A stretch of 64,000 nt of DNA from Psococerastis gibbosa (GCA_963971405.1 OZ020488.1:27919089-27983088); one strand, 5' to 3'. Positions 40,166 to 51,209 are shown, counted from the first letter of the stretch. Numbers and translations: made by a program. The notes: a model not told the origin generated them from the sequence alone.

Positions 40166-40543
40166 CAGCCCGATCATGGAGATTTGGGATAATTATAATA
40201 CCGGGGTTTATTTTGTAATACCGCAGTAGCAAGGTGTCACGTGACGGTATTAAAATATGCACGGGAAATTCAAATTAATAAATTATTAGAATACAAGAGT
40301 ATGGTTACATTGTTTAATAATTGAGGGAAATACTAATAAACATTAAAATGTACAAGTAGAATTTTGAAATATAATAAGAATTTTAATTAATTTGTCTATA
40401 TCTAGTGGAATAAAAAATTAAAAACTCACCAAAAATATTAATTTCTCAATTTGAATTTCCCGCGCATTTTGCACTCATTTGTTCAAAATTGTTTGAATAA
40501 ATATATTGTATTATAATAATCCCAAATCGCCATGATCGGGCTG
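40166..40543. mobile_element. Foldback element, long cousin of the 3476 family
   Basis: Ends CAGCCCGATCATGG and CCATGATCGGGCTG are inverted, followed inside by AGATTTGGGATAATTATAAT and ATTATAATAATCCCAAATC. The centre is AT-rich and includes GGGAAATTCAAATTAATAAA-type sequence repeated in inverse. Confidence 0.7.
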
Positions 40544-40853
40544 CTGAAGTGTGAAGTAAATTTGATAATTGCCTCTAATGTATTTGGCTTGTTACCGCAC
40601 TTAATATCTAGATAGATACCATATATATTGAAGAGCTAATCCAACATGCAAAGTCATCAAAACTATTCATAGACTATTTGGGGGTACAGTTTAAGTGGGA
40701 AACAAGTATGCATATGCATTAGCTTGGCACCATGGCGTGTTGTTTAGTAATTGAAGTAGGGATAGCTTGTAAGTTCTAAAAGTTTCTTATGACCTCTTAG
40801 TTTGATTACCTAACACATAGACGAAGGAATTTACAATTTTATTTTAATACTAT

Positions 40854-41226
40854 GGTGCCCATTCCATTGACCGGCTAGGGCTATTTCAAAAAACGGTGAC
40901 GTGGTAGCAGACATTCAAGACTTAGGTGGCGTTTCCACCGACCTCGCATTGCAGAATTGACGGAAATGTTTATTTTCCTCTATGCCATAGTTAAAATTGA
41001 TCAATGATCATCCAGTAAAATCACAAACTAAAATTAAAAAATGGCGTCATGGGATATGTTAAGTACAAACATTTTAATAGATTTCTATAAAAAGAAAAAT
41101 TCTAATTCATAATGTCATTTGCATTCTGCAATGCGAGATCAGTGGAAACGCAACCTAAGTCTTGAATGTCTGCTACCACGTCACTGTGTTTGGAAATAGC
41201 CCTAGCCGGTCAATGGAATGGGCGCC
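40854..41226. mobile_element. Harbinger-like foldback MITE, TSD TAT
   Basis: Ends GGTGCCCATTCCATTGACC and GGTCAATGGAATGGGCGCC, flanked by TAT (40851-40853, 41227-41229). Arms contain GGTGACGTGGTAGCAGACAT and a second terminus-like block, GGTGGCGTTTCCACCGACC, as in the element at 31447. Confidence 0.75.
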
Positions 41227-41495
41227 TATGCGAGGATTGAGCTAGGCAATGAATGCTCTGATTGGCTCACTTATATAATAGTTCTTCATCATGAGCATGC
41301 AGAGGAGTTATGTATATGCGCGACATAAATAATGAGATTACTCGTGACTTCGTGGTATTTCATTTTAATAAACAAAAAATAACAAAAACTTATAGAGTTT
41401 TAGAAAAACTTGTTATAACAACCCGAATTAGTAAAACCCAAATAATCGTTAAGAAATTAACTTTGTCTAAGAAACCCACTTGTGTTAGTATAAAA

Positions 41496-41534
41496 CCCTG
41501 AGCGCTTTCGGCAAGAACTGCCATCTACAGAGGG
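41496..41534 (-). ncRNA. Hammerhead-like motif, left arm of Penelope-like element
   Basis: Minus-strand copy of the motif at 42415-42453, base for base complementary because it lies in the inverted terminal copy. Confidence 0.45.
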
Positions 41535-41759
41535 AAACCCACTAGCACAGTTACACCTTATCTGCGATTTGAGACTTGCTCAACTCGAGGAGAAGATGCA
41601 AATGTGACTAGAGAGAGGAAACCTTGGTTTATATAGGACTGGGAGCGGGGGGAGGAGGGGGTGGGAGGGGGCGTGGCTGGTTACCTATTCCTAACCTACT
41701 AGCTAGATCTATTAGAGGGGATGATTGTGTGAATGTTATGTCGTATAATATATATAATA

Positions 41760-42320
41760 TAATGTATATATATAAATAAATCATATTTCAGGATACAATA
41801 CATAGAAAAAATCACAGAAAAAATAAGTAACCTCATTTCTTCTACAACAGACAAAACACCAGCCCCGTACAACCGCAACAATTTGGCCAATAAACTCATG
41901 AACTGCAAAACCAAACCAGAAAAGGAAAAAGGCAATGGAGTTTATCGTCTAAATTGTAACGATTGTAACGCAATTTACATAGGCCAAACAGGCAGAAGCT
42001 TTAAAACTAGGGTCAGAGAACATATAGCAGGTATAGGAGACACCAACACCAACAGCACATTCGCGAAACACCTTAACTCGGAAAATCACACATTCGATCC
42101 TAACAATTGGACAGCCCTACACAAAATGAAGAAAAGTTACACTTTAAATTTTTTTGAAAATGTTGAAATCAAAAGAGCTTTACACAAGAGGGAAAAATTA
42201 ACAAACGACATAACATTCACACAATCATCCCCTCTAATAGATCTAGCTAGTAGGTTAGGAATAGGTAACCAGCCACGCCCCCTCCCACCCCCTCCTCCCC
42301 CCGCTCCCAGTCCTATATAA
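41760..42320 (+). pseudogene. Penelope-like element ORF, GIY-YIG endonuclease part
   Basis: The frame is open from about 41760 to the stop at 42318-42320. It carries the GIY-YIG nuclease core: GVYRLNCNDCNAIYIGQTGR with the GVY and YIG motifs, the catalytic Arg in FKTRVREHI, then FAKHLNSENHTF and ENVEIKRALHKRE with the conserved Glu. This domain makes the single-strand nick that primes reverse transcription in these elements. The upstream reverse transcriptase is absent, the frame beginning at the junction with the inverted copy, so the protein is incomplete. The last ~115 bp of the ORF lie within the terminal repeat. Confidence 0.85.
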
Positions 42321-42414
42321 ACCAAGGTTTCCTCTCTCTAGTCACATTTGCATCTTCTCCTCGAGTTGAGCAAGTCTCAAATCGCAGATAAGGTGTAACT
42401 GTGCTAGTGGGTTT

Positions 42415-42453
42415 CCCTCTGTAGATGGCAGTTCTTGCCGAAAGCGCTCAGGG
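42415..42453 (+). ncRNA. Hammerhead-like ribozyme motif, right arm
   Basis: Sequence order: CCCT (stem I), CTGTAGA (core), TGGCA-GTTCT-TGCC (helix II), GAAA, GCGCTC, AGGG (stem I partner). CCCT pairs with AGGG, GGCA with TGCC, and AGCGCT is self-complementary, with the expected cleavage after C at 42449. The core reads CUGUAGA where the consensus is CUGANGA: positions 6 and 7 look swapped, which may lower or abolish cleavage. Confidence 0.5.
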
Positions 42454-42864
42454 TTTTATACTAACACAAGTGGGTTTCTTAGACAAAGTTAATTTCTTAA
42501 CGATTATTTGGGTTTTACTAATTCGGGTTGTTATAACAAGTTTTTCTAAAACTCTAAGTTTTTGTTATTTTTTGTTTATATGCGCGAACCGGTCCCGTAT
42601 TGAAAGAACTATCGTCCGCGCCAATTGGAATATTTTTAAGTTAAGTGAAAAATTGCATCACCAACGGCTTCGATTAGCTAAATCTTAACTTGAGTATTCG
42701 GAACTTCCTAATCTACGAATCGTAATCTAAGCTAATCATTCCTTGAGTAGTAAATTAACTATAGTTAGTGTCAGGTTATGAAATGACCAATAGTGGAAAA
42801 AAATCTATAGTCAGCATCTTAAGTAAATATTGCTCACCCCTGGATTAATCGGTTCTTTCATTGC

Positions 42865-43205
42865 TTTTTCCTATTTATACGGTAGTGTAAGGAAAGCTTT
42901 GGCCTTTGTGATGTTCGAAATTTGAATAAAAAATTATTTTTTAAAGAAATTAAATTAATGCCCCAATGCATTGCATACCCTGCCATTATTAGGACTGTGT
43001 TGGACTATGTTATATTTGTCTGCCTGTTCTAGACCATACACTCGTCCCATCGATCAGTTCAGTGCTTTCAGATGGGGAAAATTGAGGCAACCGATATTTA
43101 ACCATAGGGCATTTTTTACCATGGAACTACTCATATTATCTATCTCGCTACCTAAACTAATTGATAAATAGGAAAGCATGTACGGGTTCACTTGAACCGG
43201 TTTTT
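42865..43205 (+). repeat. Dispersed repeat R1, partial
   Basis: Starts with TATTTATACGGTAGTGTAAGGAAAGC-type sequence and ends with GATAAATAGGAAAGCATG; the middle of the element is deleted. Confidence 0.55.
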
Positions 43206-43216
43206 TTTATTTTATT

Positions 43217-43344
43217 TATTTACTGCGTAAGTTATAGTTATAGTAGAAGTTCATGGAGAAATGGCAGCACCAAAATACCCTATGATATTGTGTTTGAAGT
43301 TGATTTCTTTGACTAACAAAACTGTATAACTTACGTAGTAAATT
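43217..43344. mobile_element. Small foldback element
   Basis: ATTTACTGCGTAAGTTATAG at the left and CTGTATAACTTACGTAGTAAAT at the right are inverted copies. About 128 bp, no ORF. Confidence 0.55.
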
Positions 43345-43828
43345 AAATTTTTAAAAAAACATTCATCCATGTGTGACCAATGTCTACTTTCCATATCCTC
43401 TTAAATAACAATAATAATAAATAACATAATAATAATATCATAATAACAATAATAAAAATATTACTGAGGAATCGAGCATTTCTACAAACCTGCTAAATTT
43501 TAGCTATGCAATAAGTTTTCATTCATGCGCTAGTCTAGATTCATACAATTTAAGGGGATTGGAGATTATCCAACTGTGGATATGGTGTGATGCTTAAATT
43601 TGTTTTATTTATTCGACAAATGTCGATGCTTTTGATGTTGCAATTGGTTCTGTTTAAACACTCTAATATTTATTCTATCCAATATTTATTCCATCGAAGA
43701 AATATTTGGGATGATTATGTTGAGGCATACAATTTGAAAGTGAATTTAATTATTAGAGGCCCTACTTTCCAATTTATCTTAGAGCCATTTTTATTAGATT
43801 GAATATTATTCCAATATTCGAGTGAATA

Positions 43829-44385
43829 TTGGAACAATATTTGAGTAATGTAGGGCTAATAGGGGCGAATGAATTATTATTATTAGAATATGACTGGACG
43901 AAATATATGGTGATGACTAGGGACGGAAGGCCGGGAAGGGTACAAGGTAATCTAGAGATAAACGGAAGAACTTTATCGGAGACAACTACGTTCAAGCATC
44001 TGGGTGCCCTAATTATAAGGCCGTAGCCAGGGGGGGTTCAACCCCCCCCCCCCCCCGAAATGAAATGGCTTGACACTAGATAGAATCGGATTTTGAGAGG
44101 AAAAATATAAACTATTATGTAATATCCAATGAAATTTCTGAAACCCCCCGAATAGAAATCCTGGCTACGGCCTTGCCTAATTACAAACGAAAATTAGACC
44201 AGTGAGGAAATAAATGAGAGAATCTGGGCTGGGAACAGCACGCTCTATCTGCTCAAATCAAGAACCTTATCGAGAAGATGCAAAGAAATACCATAATAAT
44301 ATTATATCGAACGATAATCCGACTAGTCGTAACCTATGGTTGTGAGACATGGGTTAATTATGACTTGGAGGAGCGAAGAGCTGCT
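43829..44385 (+). pseudogene. LINE reverse transcriptase relic, split by a MITE
   Basis: Left part encodes TRDGRPGRVQGNLEINGRTL and FKHLGALI, the right part (from 44184) encodes TSEEINERIWAGNSTLYLLK, SRTLSRRCKEIP and, after one frameshift, RLVVTYGCETW. These are adjacent segments of an RTE/jockey-type LINE reverse transcriptase C-terminal half. The two parts are separated only by the hAT MITE at 44016-44175 and its TSD. Confidence 0.8.
44016..44175. mobile_element. hAT-type MITE inside a LINE relic
   Basis: Ends TAAGGCCGTAGCCAGG and CCTGGCTACGGCCTTG are inverted copies with one terminal mismatch, flanked by the 8-bp repeat CCTAATTA (44008-44015, 44176-44183). Same family as 8482-8662 and 51057-51205, with a G-run and a C-run just inside the left end. 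Confidence 0.85.
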
Positions 44386-44399
44386 TGAAAGGTGGGAGA

Positions 44400-44810
44400 G
44401 TTAGATACTACGAAAGGTGAATGGACCAGTGCAAAATCAGGGAGAGAGGGGGGGGGCAGAGAAAGTGGTGTATCTGTCGAAAATTTGAAAATATTAGTGC
44501 AAAATAGTGGGGTTTTACGCATTTTAACAGCAGTAAAGGCTAGATTTTACAAAGCTTACAACGGAATGCTTACTCATAGAAATAATATTGCATTTAAACC
44601 AGAGGGGAGCTCGGGGGTCTACCCCGGGGAAAAAAATCCACATATAAGTGCAAAACAGTGGGGTTTTACAGCAGCAAAGCTTACAAAGGAATGCAAACAG
44701 GGGGGCTCGGGGGTCTCCCCCGGAGGAATTTTTTTTCAAAAGTTTTCATTGCGGGGGGGGGGCTGCAGCCCAATAAGCCCCCCCCCTTGCCTACGGCCTT
44801 GGTAAGTAGT
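44400..44810. repeat. G-rich dispersed repeat, two partial units
   Basis: The motif CTCGGGGGTCTCCCCCGG/CTCGGGGGTCTACCCCGG occurs twice (about 44610 and 44706), each preceded by a GGGGTTTTAC...AGCAGTAAAG block. Related pieces lie at 19921, 29660, 47470, 49860 and 62040. Confidence 0.5.
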
Positions 44811-45483
44811 AAGTAAGTAGGTATGACTGGTGTTCACTAACATACAACTTACAATTTATAAATCCTTTTCTTATTCTTATTTCCAATTCTTATTTTTTTT
44901 TTCCTTTGGTCAGAATGAGTGTGTTTTAAATTTTTAGCAAATTTAGCAACCCTCCCTGTAACTACGGCTATAGGCTACTTCAGGGCATTTTCAAAACTAA
45001 AGCTGCAAATACACGATCCAACATGGTTGTACGATTTGGTCTGCCGCAGACCAGATCATGTGTGCCCAAGTTACACAACCGGTTGGTAAGTTTTCTGTCC
45101 AGTAGAAAACGGCAGATTTTGGTTTTGTTGATGCTTAGGACCGACTTCTAAGCCCTTTTACTATGACAACACGAATTTTTGTTTTTTGTTTACATTTTAT
45201 GCAATAATTGCGGAGAAACAATTACTGGAGCGGCCTTTTTGCCTTTGTTATGTACCTACTTGTATGTCTCATTTAAGTACAGAGACCCGATTAGCAACAA
45301 TGCGTTTCGCCCGAGATCCATTGGTATAACGAAATTCGTCCACCTTATTGTTCGAGAAAGAATATACTGTGTATCCACACACAGTAGGCACAGTATATAA
45401 TACAGTATATACTGTAATAAATACTACATATTACATAATCTATTCTAATTCCTATCTTTAATATTTTTGATTTTACAACTCAG

Positions 45484-45614
45484 CAATCAGAAGTCTCCGC
45501 CTCCCCCCTCCTGCTAAAACACCCATAAAATTGTCCCTGTGCCAGCATGAAGTCCAAAAAGCGCGGGAGGCTGCGTCTCACCACGTGGCTGGCCAAAGAA
45601 GTGGCAGGCGGCAG
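45484..45614 (+). CDS. Exon-like island 1, unknown gene (or alternative JNK end)
   Basis: Acceptor TTTTACAACTCAG|C and donor GGCAG|GTGCGA bound 131 bp of GC-rich DNA. One frame is open across it (IRSLRLPPPAKTPIKLSLC ... GQRSGRRQ, leaving in phase 0). Another frame has ATG at 45547 (MKSKKRGRLRLTTWLAKEVA, leaving in phase 2). If JNK used the splice site overlapping its stop codon, this exon would add RNQKSPPPPSC and a stop at 45515-45517. I do not recognise a domain in any frame. Confidence 0.35.
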
Positions 45615-45619
45615 GTGCG

Positions 45620-46685
45620 AGCTGTAAACTTGGGATCCGTGGGAGCCAACTTCTCTGAGTTTCCCAGGCAGTAGCCCCGTGCCTTAAGAAGGTTGGTGTG
45701 CGCCTAGTCTCAACGTAGCCCGGAGGTGGCTTGCTAGGCGGTGGTAGCGGGCACCTGCGTCACCTGGCCCATGTACTCGGTCGGTTTCAGATCGGAGGGG
45801 TCGTTCGTGCGACCTGCACAGGTTTGACACACGACAAACAACACGCGACTATTACTTCGAATTTATGGCGGCAACTCTGCGGAAATACCACAAAAATCAT
45901 CTTACCTGCTGCTTTTATATTTCTTGTCTATATGAGACCTACAGAAGATGTATGTATGCAGTCAACAGAAAATTTAGTGTAAGCCTGTTCAAGGCATATA
46001 ATCAGGTACCTCCACCATTGTAATATACACGCAGTATTCACTGTCGGGCGAAAAGCAAATGGATCAGAACATACTCATAGACTATATTGCTACTTAGGCT
46101 AGATCCGATCGGACCTTAATTTTAAGAACTGAACCGTAAATTATTAGACAAAAAGTTATTAGTAGGCTAAAGACATTTCTACAACTATGCGCAACATGAG
46201 ACCATGGCCGGAAGCGTAATTTTGGGTACCCGGGGAGGGGTTGCCCCCCTTGAGATTGACCTGATCAACGAAGAAATCGTTACAACCTTGTTTGAAAATG
46301 TACTTAATTGTCATCTTGCCCCCCCCCCCCTTGAAAAAATAAATATTGAAATGACGCGGTTGTTGGTACGGTAGGCATAATTGACCAGGTCAATGGATAT
46401 GTAATAGTCAATTTGACCACCGAACTCCAGCCCGAAAAAATGACGAAGTTGCAGCATGCCTACTGGATACCCTCGACAAGAATTATTTTGGCGGGAACGG
46501 TGGAATAAACATACTTTACTGCAACACTTAAATTGGGCCTACAATAATTTGCGCTGAAGGCTGGCCTAGATACTCCAAATTCCAATCCACTTTTTTAATC
46601 TTCGCGGCTGATTGACTGCACATAGGTCACTGCATATTATTGTCATCCACCTTCAGATTCTATTGCTTAGACCTATGTTTATATT
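45620..46685. other. No recognisable gene
   Basis: 45620-45830 stays GC-rich (possible promoter or CpG-type island) and then returns to AT-rich DNA. A C-run near 46320-46331. Confidence 0.35.
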
Positions 46686-46689
46686 ATCT

Positions 46690-47205
46690 TCTTCTTCAAG
46701 TTACAGCCGGATGGCTGGTTGGCAGCAACATGTGACTTCGATGCCTCCACTCCCCTCGATCCTGGCACGCTCTCTTCAGCTCCACGTATGTCTTGGCCCC
46801 TACATCCTCCATAACTTGCTGCAGGTAATCGTTTCTTGGGCGCCCAGGTCGGTTTACGCCTTCTATTGTCCCCTCTATGATGCAGCTTACTAAGTTTTCG
46901 TGTCTAAGCAAATGGCCAATCCAGTGAGCTCTTCTTTTCCTTATCGATGCAAGGAGAGTTTTTGTATCGCTTACTCTGGTTAGAACGTCATCATTTGCAA
47001 CATGGGCTTGCCAAGGTATTCGTAGCATGCGACGATAGCACCACATCTCAAATGCTTCGAGTTCCTTTATTTTTTTCTCACTTATGCACCAAGTTTCACA
47101 TCCGTAAAGAGCAACGCTCCAAACCAGGGACTTCACCATTCGTTTTCTTAGTCCAAGGCTTATGTTGTTCAACTCAAAAATTTTAGATTTTTTGTTGAAA
47201 GCCAA
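46690..47205 (-). pseudogene. RTE-like LINE reverse transcriptase C-terminal part
   Basis: A minus-strand ORF of 169 codons encodes KRMVKSLVWSVALYGCETW, ELEAFEMWCYRRMLRIPW, HVANDDVLTRVSDTKTLL, RRAHWIGHLLRHENLVSCII and EGVNRPGRPRNDYLQQVMED, the standard C-terminal segment after the reverse transcriptase catalytic core of RTE-like non-LTR retrotransposons. The catalytic FADD-type motif would lie to the right and is absent (5' truncation). The element 3' end is at about 46690 with a GAAGAA-type tail on the minus strand. A frameshifted relative is at 27398-27790. Confidence 0.88.
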
Positions 47206-47209
47206 TTAA

Positions 47210-48870
47210 AGCCTGTTTATATTATAATGTATAATATATAATAAATATATATATATAGTATATAATGAATATATTATAATGTTTTCCAACCGAATGATGT
47301 TAACGTTGGATGTTAATAAATATAAAATTAATATTATCAATATAAATGTTTAGCTTAGGGCTAAGAAGCAGTACAAATGTAAAGTATAAGGAATCAAATT
47401 TCACAGGAAGGAGTAGAACCAGGGGCGTAAAGTTGGGGGGGGGGGGCGGGGGGGGAACGGTTCAACTTCCCCCTCCCCCCAGCCTGGAACATTGTAAGAC
47501 GTGGTTCATACTTCATGGCCCCCTTTGCAGCAATATGAATATAGGCATTACTTTTTTAGCTTTGTAAAATCTACAGCTATACTTTACTACTATTAAAATG
47601 CGTAAAACCCTACTATTTTGCTCTTATATTTTCAATTTTTCCTGCCTGATGACGTCATAAGGTCTACTTAGTTTTTCCCCCGCCATCATTCTAAAACTTT
47701 ATGCCTCTGAGTAGAACTATAGTTAGTGTCTAGTGAGTGAGTTGACCCATGCGTCACAGCAGAAAAATTCCGATCAGTTGACTGAGGAATAATATGCAAG
47801 TGCAGTTAGGCGAATAACTGTTATCTTACATACAGGTATGATAGGCCAGGCCCATATGCATCGCATACCATCCTACAAATGGTATATGCACATTGCACAG
47901 AGTACAATATTTGTCTGCTATGAGTCTATGAGTATGACGTTTGGTTTGTTGCAGTTTTACATAGAGTAATACAAGTCTCTTCTGAGCACTTAGTACGGTA
48001 CTGGGGTAGATACTGAAAACTGTTTATAAAAAACTGTAACCTGTAATACATTATTTACAAAATAAAAAAAGCTATCGTTGAGAGAATTAGTAGAAAGGAG
48101 AACTGTAGAGATATCCACTTACTCGACCTATTGATATAAGTTATTGTAGCACAATATGCTATATGACTGACATGCCTAGGTAGAGTTACATGTAAATTCA
48201 AATTCGTTATTCGACGTATCCTAATCCGAAGTAGTATTAGTATTAGTTTTTATTAGACAATTTTAAATAACAAATACCGTAACTCATCCCCATACCATCA
48301 CTCCATTTATATTTGGAAAGTCCTTGCCCAAAGGCGAAAGCAAAGGCACGTACAGTAGGTAAAGTCGGGGGTTCAGGGGCTCCAGCCCCCCTATCGAAAT
48401 TATTTGCATTTTGCAAGGGGTGTAAAAATACAGTGAACTAGATAGCCCAAAACCCCCTAACCGCTCTAAAAAAAATCCAGCCAGCCAAACCATCGGACAT
48501 ACTGGAACCAAGAGGATCGACAAGTTGCATGGACACATTCAGTTGTGCATCGGACAAAAACTTGCAGAATAGTTACGGTATACGTTACGTTACGGTTACG
48601 GAATAGTGCACGGATTTTGTGGTACCACTAAATTAACTTTACTGTGATCGATGGATTATTGTCAAGCATTACCTTTGTAACATGCTACTAAGTACAACAA
48701 CAACAACAACTAGTGGGTCTCTGAACTAGTCATAAATGGTCGAAGCTGCCATGGCATGACTAACCTATTCTTAATCAAAAGTGCATTATTAGCTTGTTAT
48801 GCTTATTATGATATATAAATAAACAAAAGTTCCATGTGACAGGGCGGGAGTAACACGGTGTTTGATTGTT
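47210..48870. other. AT-rich and degraded repeats, no gene
   Basis: (TA)-rich microsatellite 47221-47280; G-rich repeat fragment with G/C runs 47430-47480; degraded G-rich repeat 48340-48500. Nothing else recognisable. Confidence 0.4.
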
Positions 48871-48872
48871 AG

Positions 48873-49025
48873 GAGAGGGGAGACCGCGTGACTCCAGCGA
48901 GTTCCAGCACCCGCCGCAGTCGGCCTCCTCCATCGAGCTCTACAGCCGCCGAGAGCATGTGTTACCTGCCTGAGGACATACAGCCCAATGCAGCGACTAC
49001 GACCCACCGATCTTCTGTCAGACGG
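48873..49025 (+). CDS. Exon-like island 2, unknown gene
   Basis: Acceptor TGTTTGATTGTTAG|G and donor AGACGG|GTAGGC bound 153 bp (51 codons) that are open throughout in phase 0: ERGDRVTPASSSTRRSRPPP, SSSTAAESMCYLPEDIQPNA, ATTTHRSSVRR. GC-rich against AT-rich flanks. The exon joins in phase with island 1 (phase 0 out) and island 3 (phase 0 in). The Ser/Thr/Pro/Arg-rich part looks disordered; no domain recognised. A second frame, DSSEFQHPPQSASSIELYSR, also looks protein-like but ends inside the exon. Confidence 0.4.
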
Positions 49026-49284
49026 GTAGGCAATTAATTTTTTTTACATAGCATAGGTCCACTAAACTTAGGGTATGTTTCAATATCGTAAAAGCTGGCA
49101 TAATAAAACAAGTAGACTTCACTCCATGTCACTGACAGACTTCTCCCATCTCAAATCCAACTGTACAATACAATACAATACAATACAAAAATTAGAGTCC
49201 CTGACCAGCCAGAGCCGGATCGACCGTGTCAAACAAAATAGCCACCCGAGAGGGTTTTGTACGATTGTCTGTCGCTCTGTCTGT

Positions 49285-49640
49285 CTGTCTGTAGTTCTGT
49301 CTGTTCATCGATTTCCAGTTAAAGTGAGTAGCCGGACAGGTTGCTTACCCAAAAAACTATTTGGTTTCGTGCAAAAGTTTTTTTTCTTTTAATGATAGAA
49401 AATTCACTCTCAAATGAATTGCGTGCTCTGCTATTTTTGCTGTGTGGTAATGTGTTGGTCTGACCTATCTAGAATTTATCTCACCTTCAGTGACGTCAGG
49501 TGGACACCCCCCCCCCCCCCCGAGATATCATCGGAAATTTAACCATAGGAAAATTATTTACCATGAAATTACTCATTTTCTCTAACTAATAATTTTGATA
49601 AATTGGAAAGCTTGTTCGAGTAAACTCGGACCAGTTCTTT
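49285..49640 (+). repeat. Dispersed repeat R1, partial
   Basis: Contains TGTTCATCGATTTCCAGTT, GTGACGTCAGGTGGACACC followed by a C-run, and GATAAATTGGAAAGCTTGTTC at its right end, so the right half of R1 is present. Confidence 0.55.
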
Positions 49641-50703
49641 TTCTCAATATTTTGTATAGAATTCGTGCAATAAATAATGTTCTTATTAGGGGTGGACTGG
49701 CGGCCCGAAAATGGTTTACAATCAAAAAGGTAAAAGTAAAAGTAAAAGTAAAAACTGTAGGTAACAATGGTGTAGTGTTGCGGGGGGAACCACCCCCAAA
49801 AGGTGCACCGCTCAAGGATTTTGGAAAATATTCACTAGACTGATAATTTAAGTCTGGGAGTCTCTAAAATATTTACTTTATTGCTGTCAAAATGCGTGAA
49901 CCCTCACTAAATCTCGGGGGAAACCCCTGATTGCAGTTCGTCTGTAAAATGTAAGCTTTACTGCTATGCATCAAAATACGTAAAACCCCCACTATTTCTG
50001 CCTTCTGTCCTATTAAAAAAAGGGTCATGCACTCGTCGCCCTCACAGCCCCCCCCCCTTCCCCGCCTTGATATGGACATATTATATGCCGACACTGATAG
50101 TACTGCTGTACTGAATATTGTAGTTTGTTGAAAATTATTTCTAACTAAACATCTGGCTGCTGTGGGTGGGAAAACAAAGCCCGCTTTTCTGGATGCTTGG
50201 TGTTTTGCTGGACATAGGAATCTATCTATCCCCCCCCCCTTAGCATGTTAAGTTTTTAGATAGAGGGTAAGCCTTTGCAGGTGCATCTTTATTATTTACT
50301 TAATGTAGGTCACAAGGTACTTATGATTTACCGACGCAAACATTACTATCTGTTAGATCGGTCAATTCGACCATTTTCATCAACGATGTGGTGTCAGGTT
50401 TTGATTCCAAACCATAGATAAATTAAATGGCGCACCTAGCCACTTAGTATTAAAATAATACTAAAATTATGGTGCGGGCTTGTATTTAAAGACCAAAATC
50501 GTTTAAGAGACAGTGCCATTTCCCTTTTTTTTACTTTACAACTTACCGTAGCCTACAATTTTTGTATGCAAGAAAATACAACCGCACGTTTTTCCAAGTT
50601 TTTTTCTCACCTAGATATCTTTCAAACGAAAAGTCATTTAACAAATAAACATATTTTTTTAGGCCTATTTATAAAATAAACCAATTTTTTTTATTTGTTA
50701 CAG

Positions 50704-50883
50704 TTGATGAATCCAAGTCTAGGCCAAACAAGAAAGCTTTCTCCGAAGATTAACCTCAACAAATATTGGGACATTCTCGAGCAAGAGTATTTCCAGCAAA
50801 GACAGCTCAGCAATCAATCATGCACATGTCAAGACTGCCTCTCAAGAAATCTGAGCGTCTTGTCCGTAAGCAAAGGAAAGTAG
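50704..50883 (+). CDS. Exon-like island 3, unknown gene
   Basis: A long polypyrimidine tract and TTTGTTACAG|T precede a 59-codon open stretch: LMNPSLGQTRKLSPKINLNK, YWDILEQEYFQQRQLSNQSC, TCQDCLSRNLSVLSVSKGK, then TAG (50881-50883). A 5' splice site, TTGTCC|GTAAGC, at 50866 also lies in phase 0, so the exon may continue to another one. It joins in phase with island 2. A CxC...C cluster (SCTCQDC) is notable. I do not recognise the family. Confidence 0.4.
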   Translation: MMNPSLGQTRKLSPKINLNKYWDILEQEYFQQRQLSNQSCTCQDCLSRNLSVLSVSKGK

Positions 50884-51056
50884 AACCAAGGCGAGATTGG
50901 CTTAGATAGAAACAGCATCTATTTTGCACATCTTACTACGACCATACATGGGGAAAACTCCGGAAATGTTTACAAAAACGTAAACTGAAACTTTTCTAGC
51001 GGATTTGCCAGCATCGATTTGGTTAGTCATACACACAGTTGGTAGCATACTGTACT

Positions 51057-51205
51057 CAAGGCCGTGTCCAGGGGGTGGTCCAAGGGGTCCGGACCCCCTC
51101 CGAAATAAAAGGGCTTTACATAGGATACTGAATGGACTTTCATCAATAAAATACGTAAAAAACATTTTGGACCCCCTCCCAAACAAAAACCTGGGTACGG
51201 CCTTG
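51057..51205. mobile_element. hAT-type MITE, exact 8-bp TSD
   Basis: Ends CAAGGCCGTGTCCAGG and CCTGGGTACGGCCTTG, flanked by ACTGTACT (51049-51056, 51206-51213). Inside each end are runs of G and C (GGGTCCGGACCCCC). Confidence 0.88.
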
Positions 51206-51209
51206 ACTG

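Larger units (their letters stand above)
41324..42576 (+). mobile_element. Penelope-like element, 5'-truncated with inverted terminal copies
   Basis: An 11-bp direct repeat, TATATGCGCGA, flanks the element (41313-41323 and 42577-42587). A 376-bp terminal sequence is present in opposite orientations: 41369-41744 and 42205-42580. Between them lies the 3' part of an ORF with a GIY-YIG endonuclease. The left side has an extra 45 bp between TSD and inverted copy, like the short tail described for Penelope-like elements. The reverse transcriptase part is missing. The arms are nearly identical, suggesting a recent insertion. Confidence 0.85.

Noticed and set aside
45547-45614. MKSKKRGRLRLTTWLAKEVA read as the start of an IRF-type DNA-binding domain
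   Set aside because: Only a loose W-L resemblance over 20 residues; none of the later IRF tryptophans can be found, and another frame is open over the whole exon.
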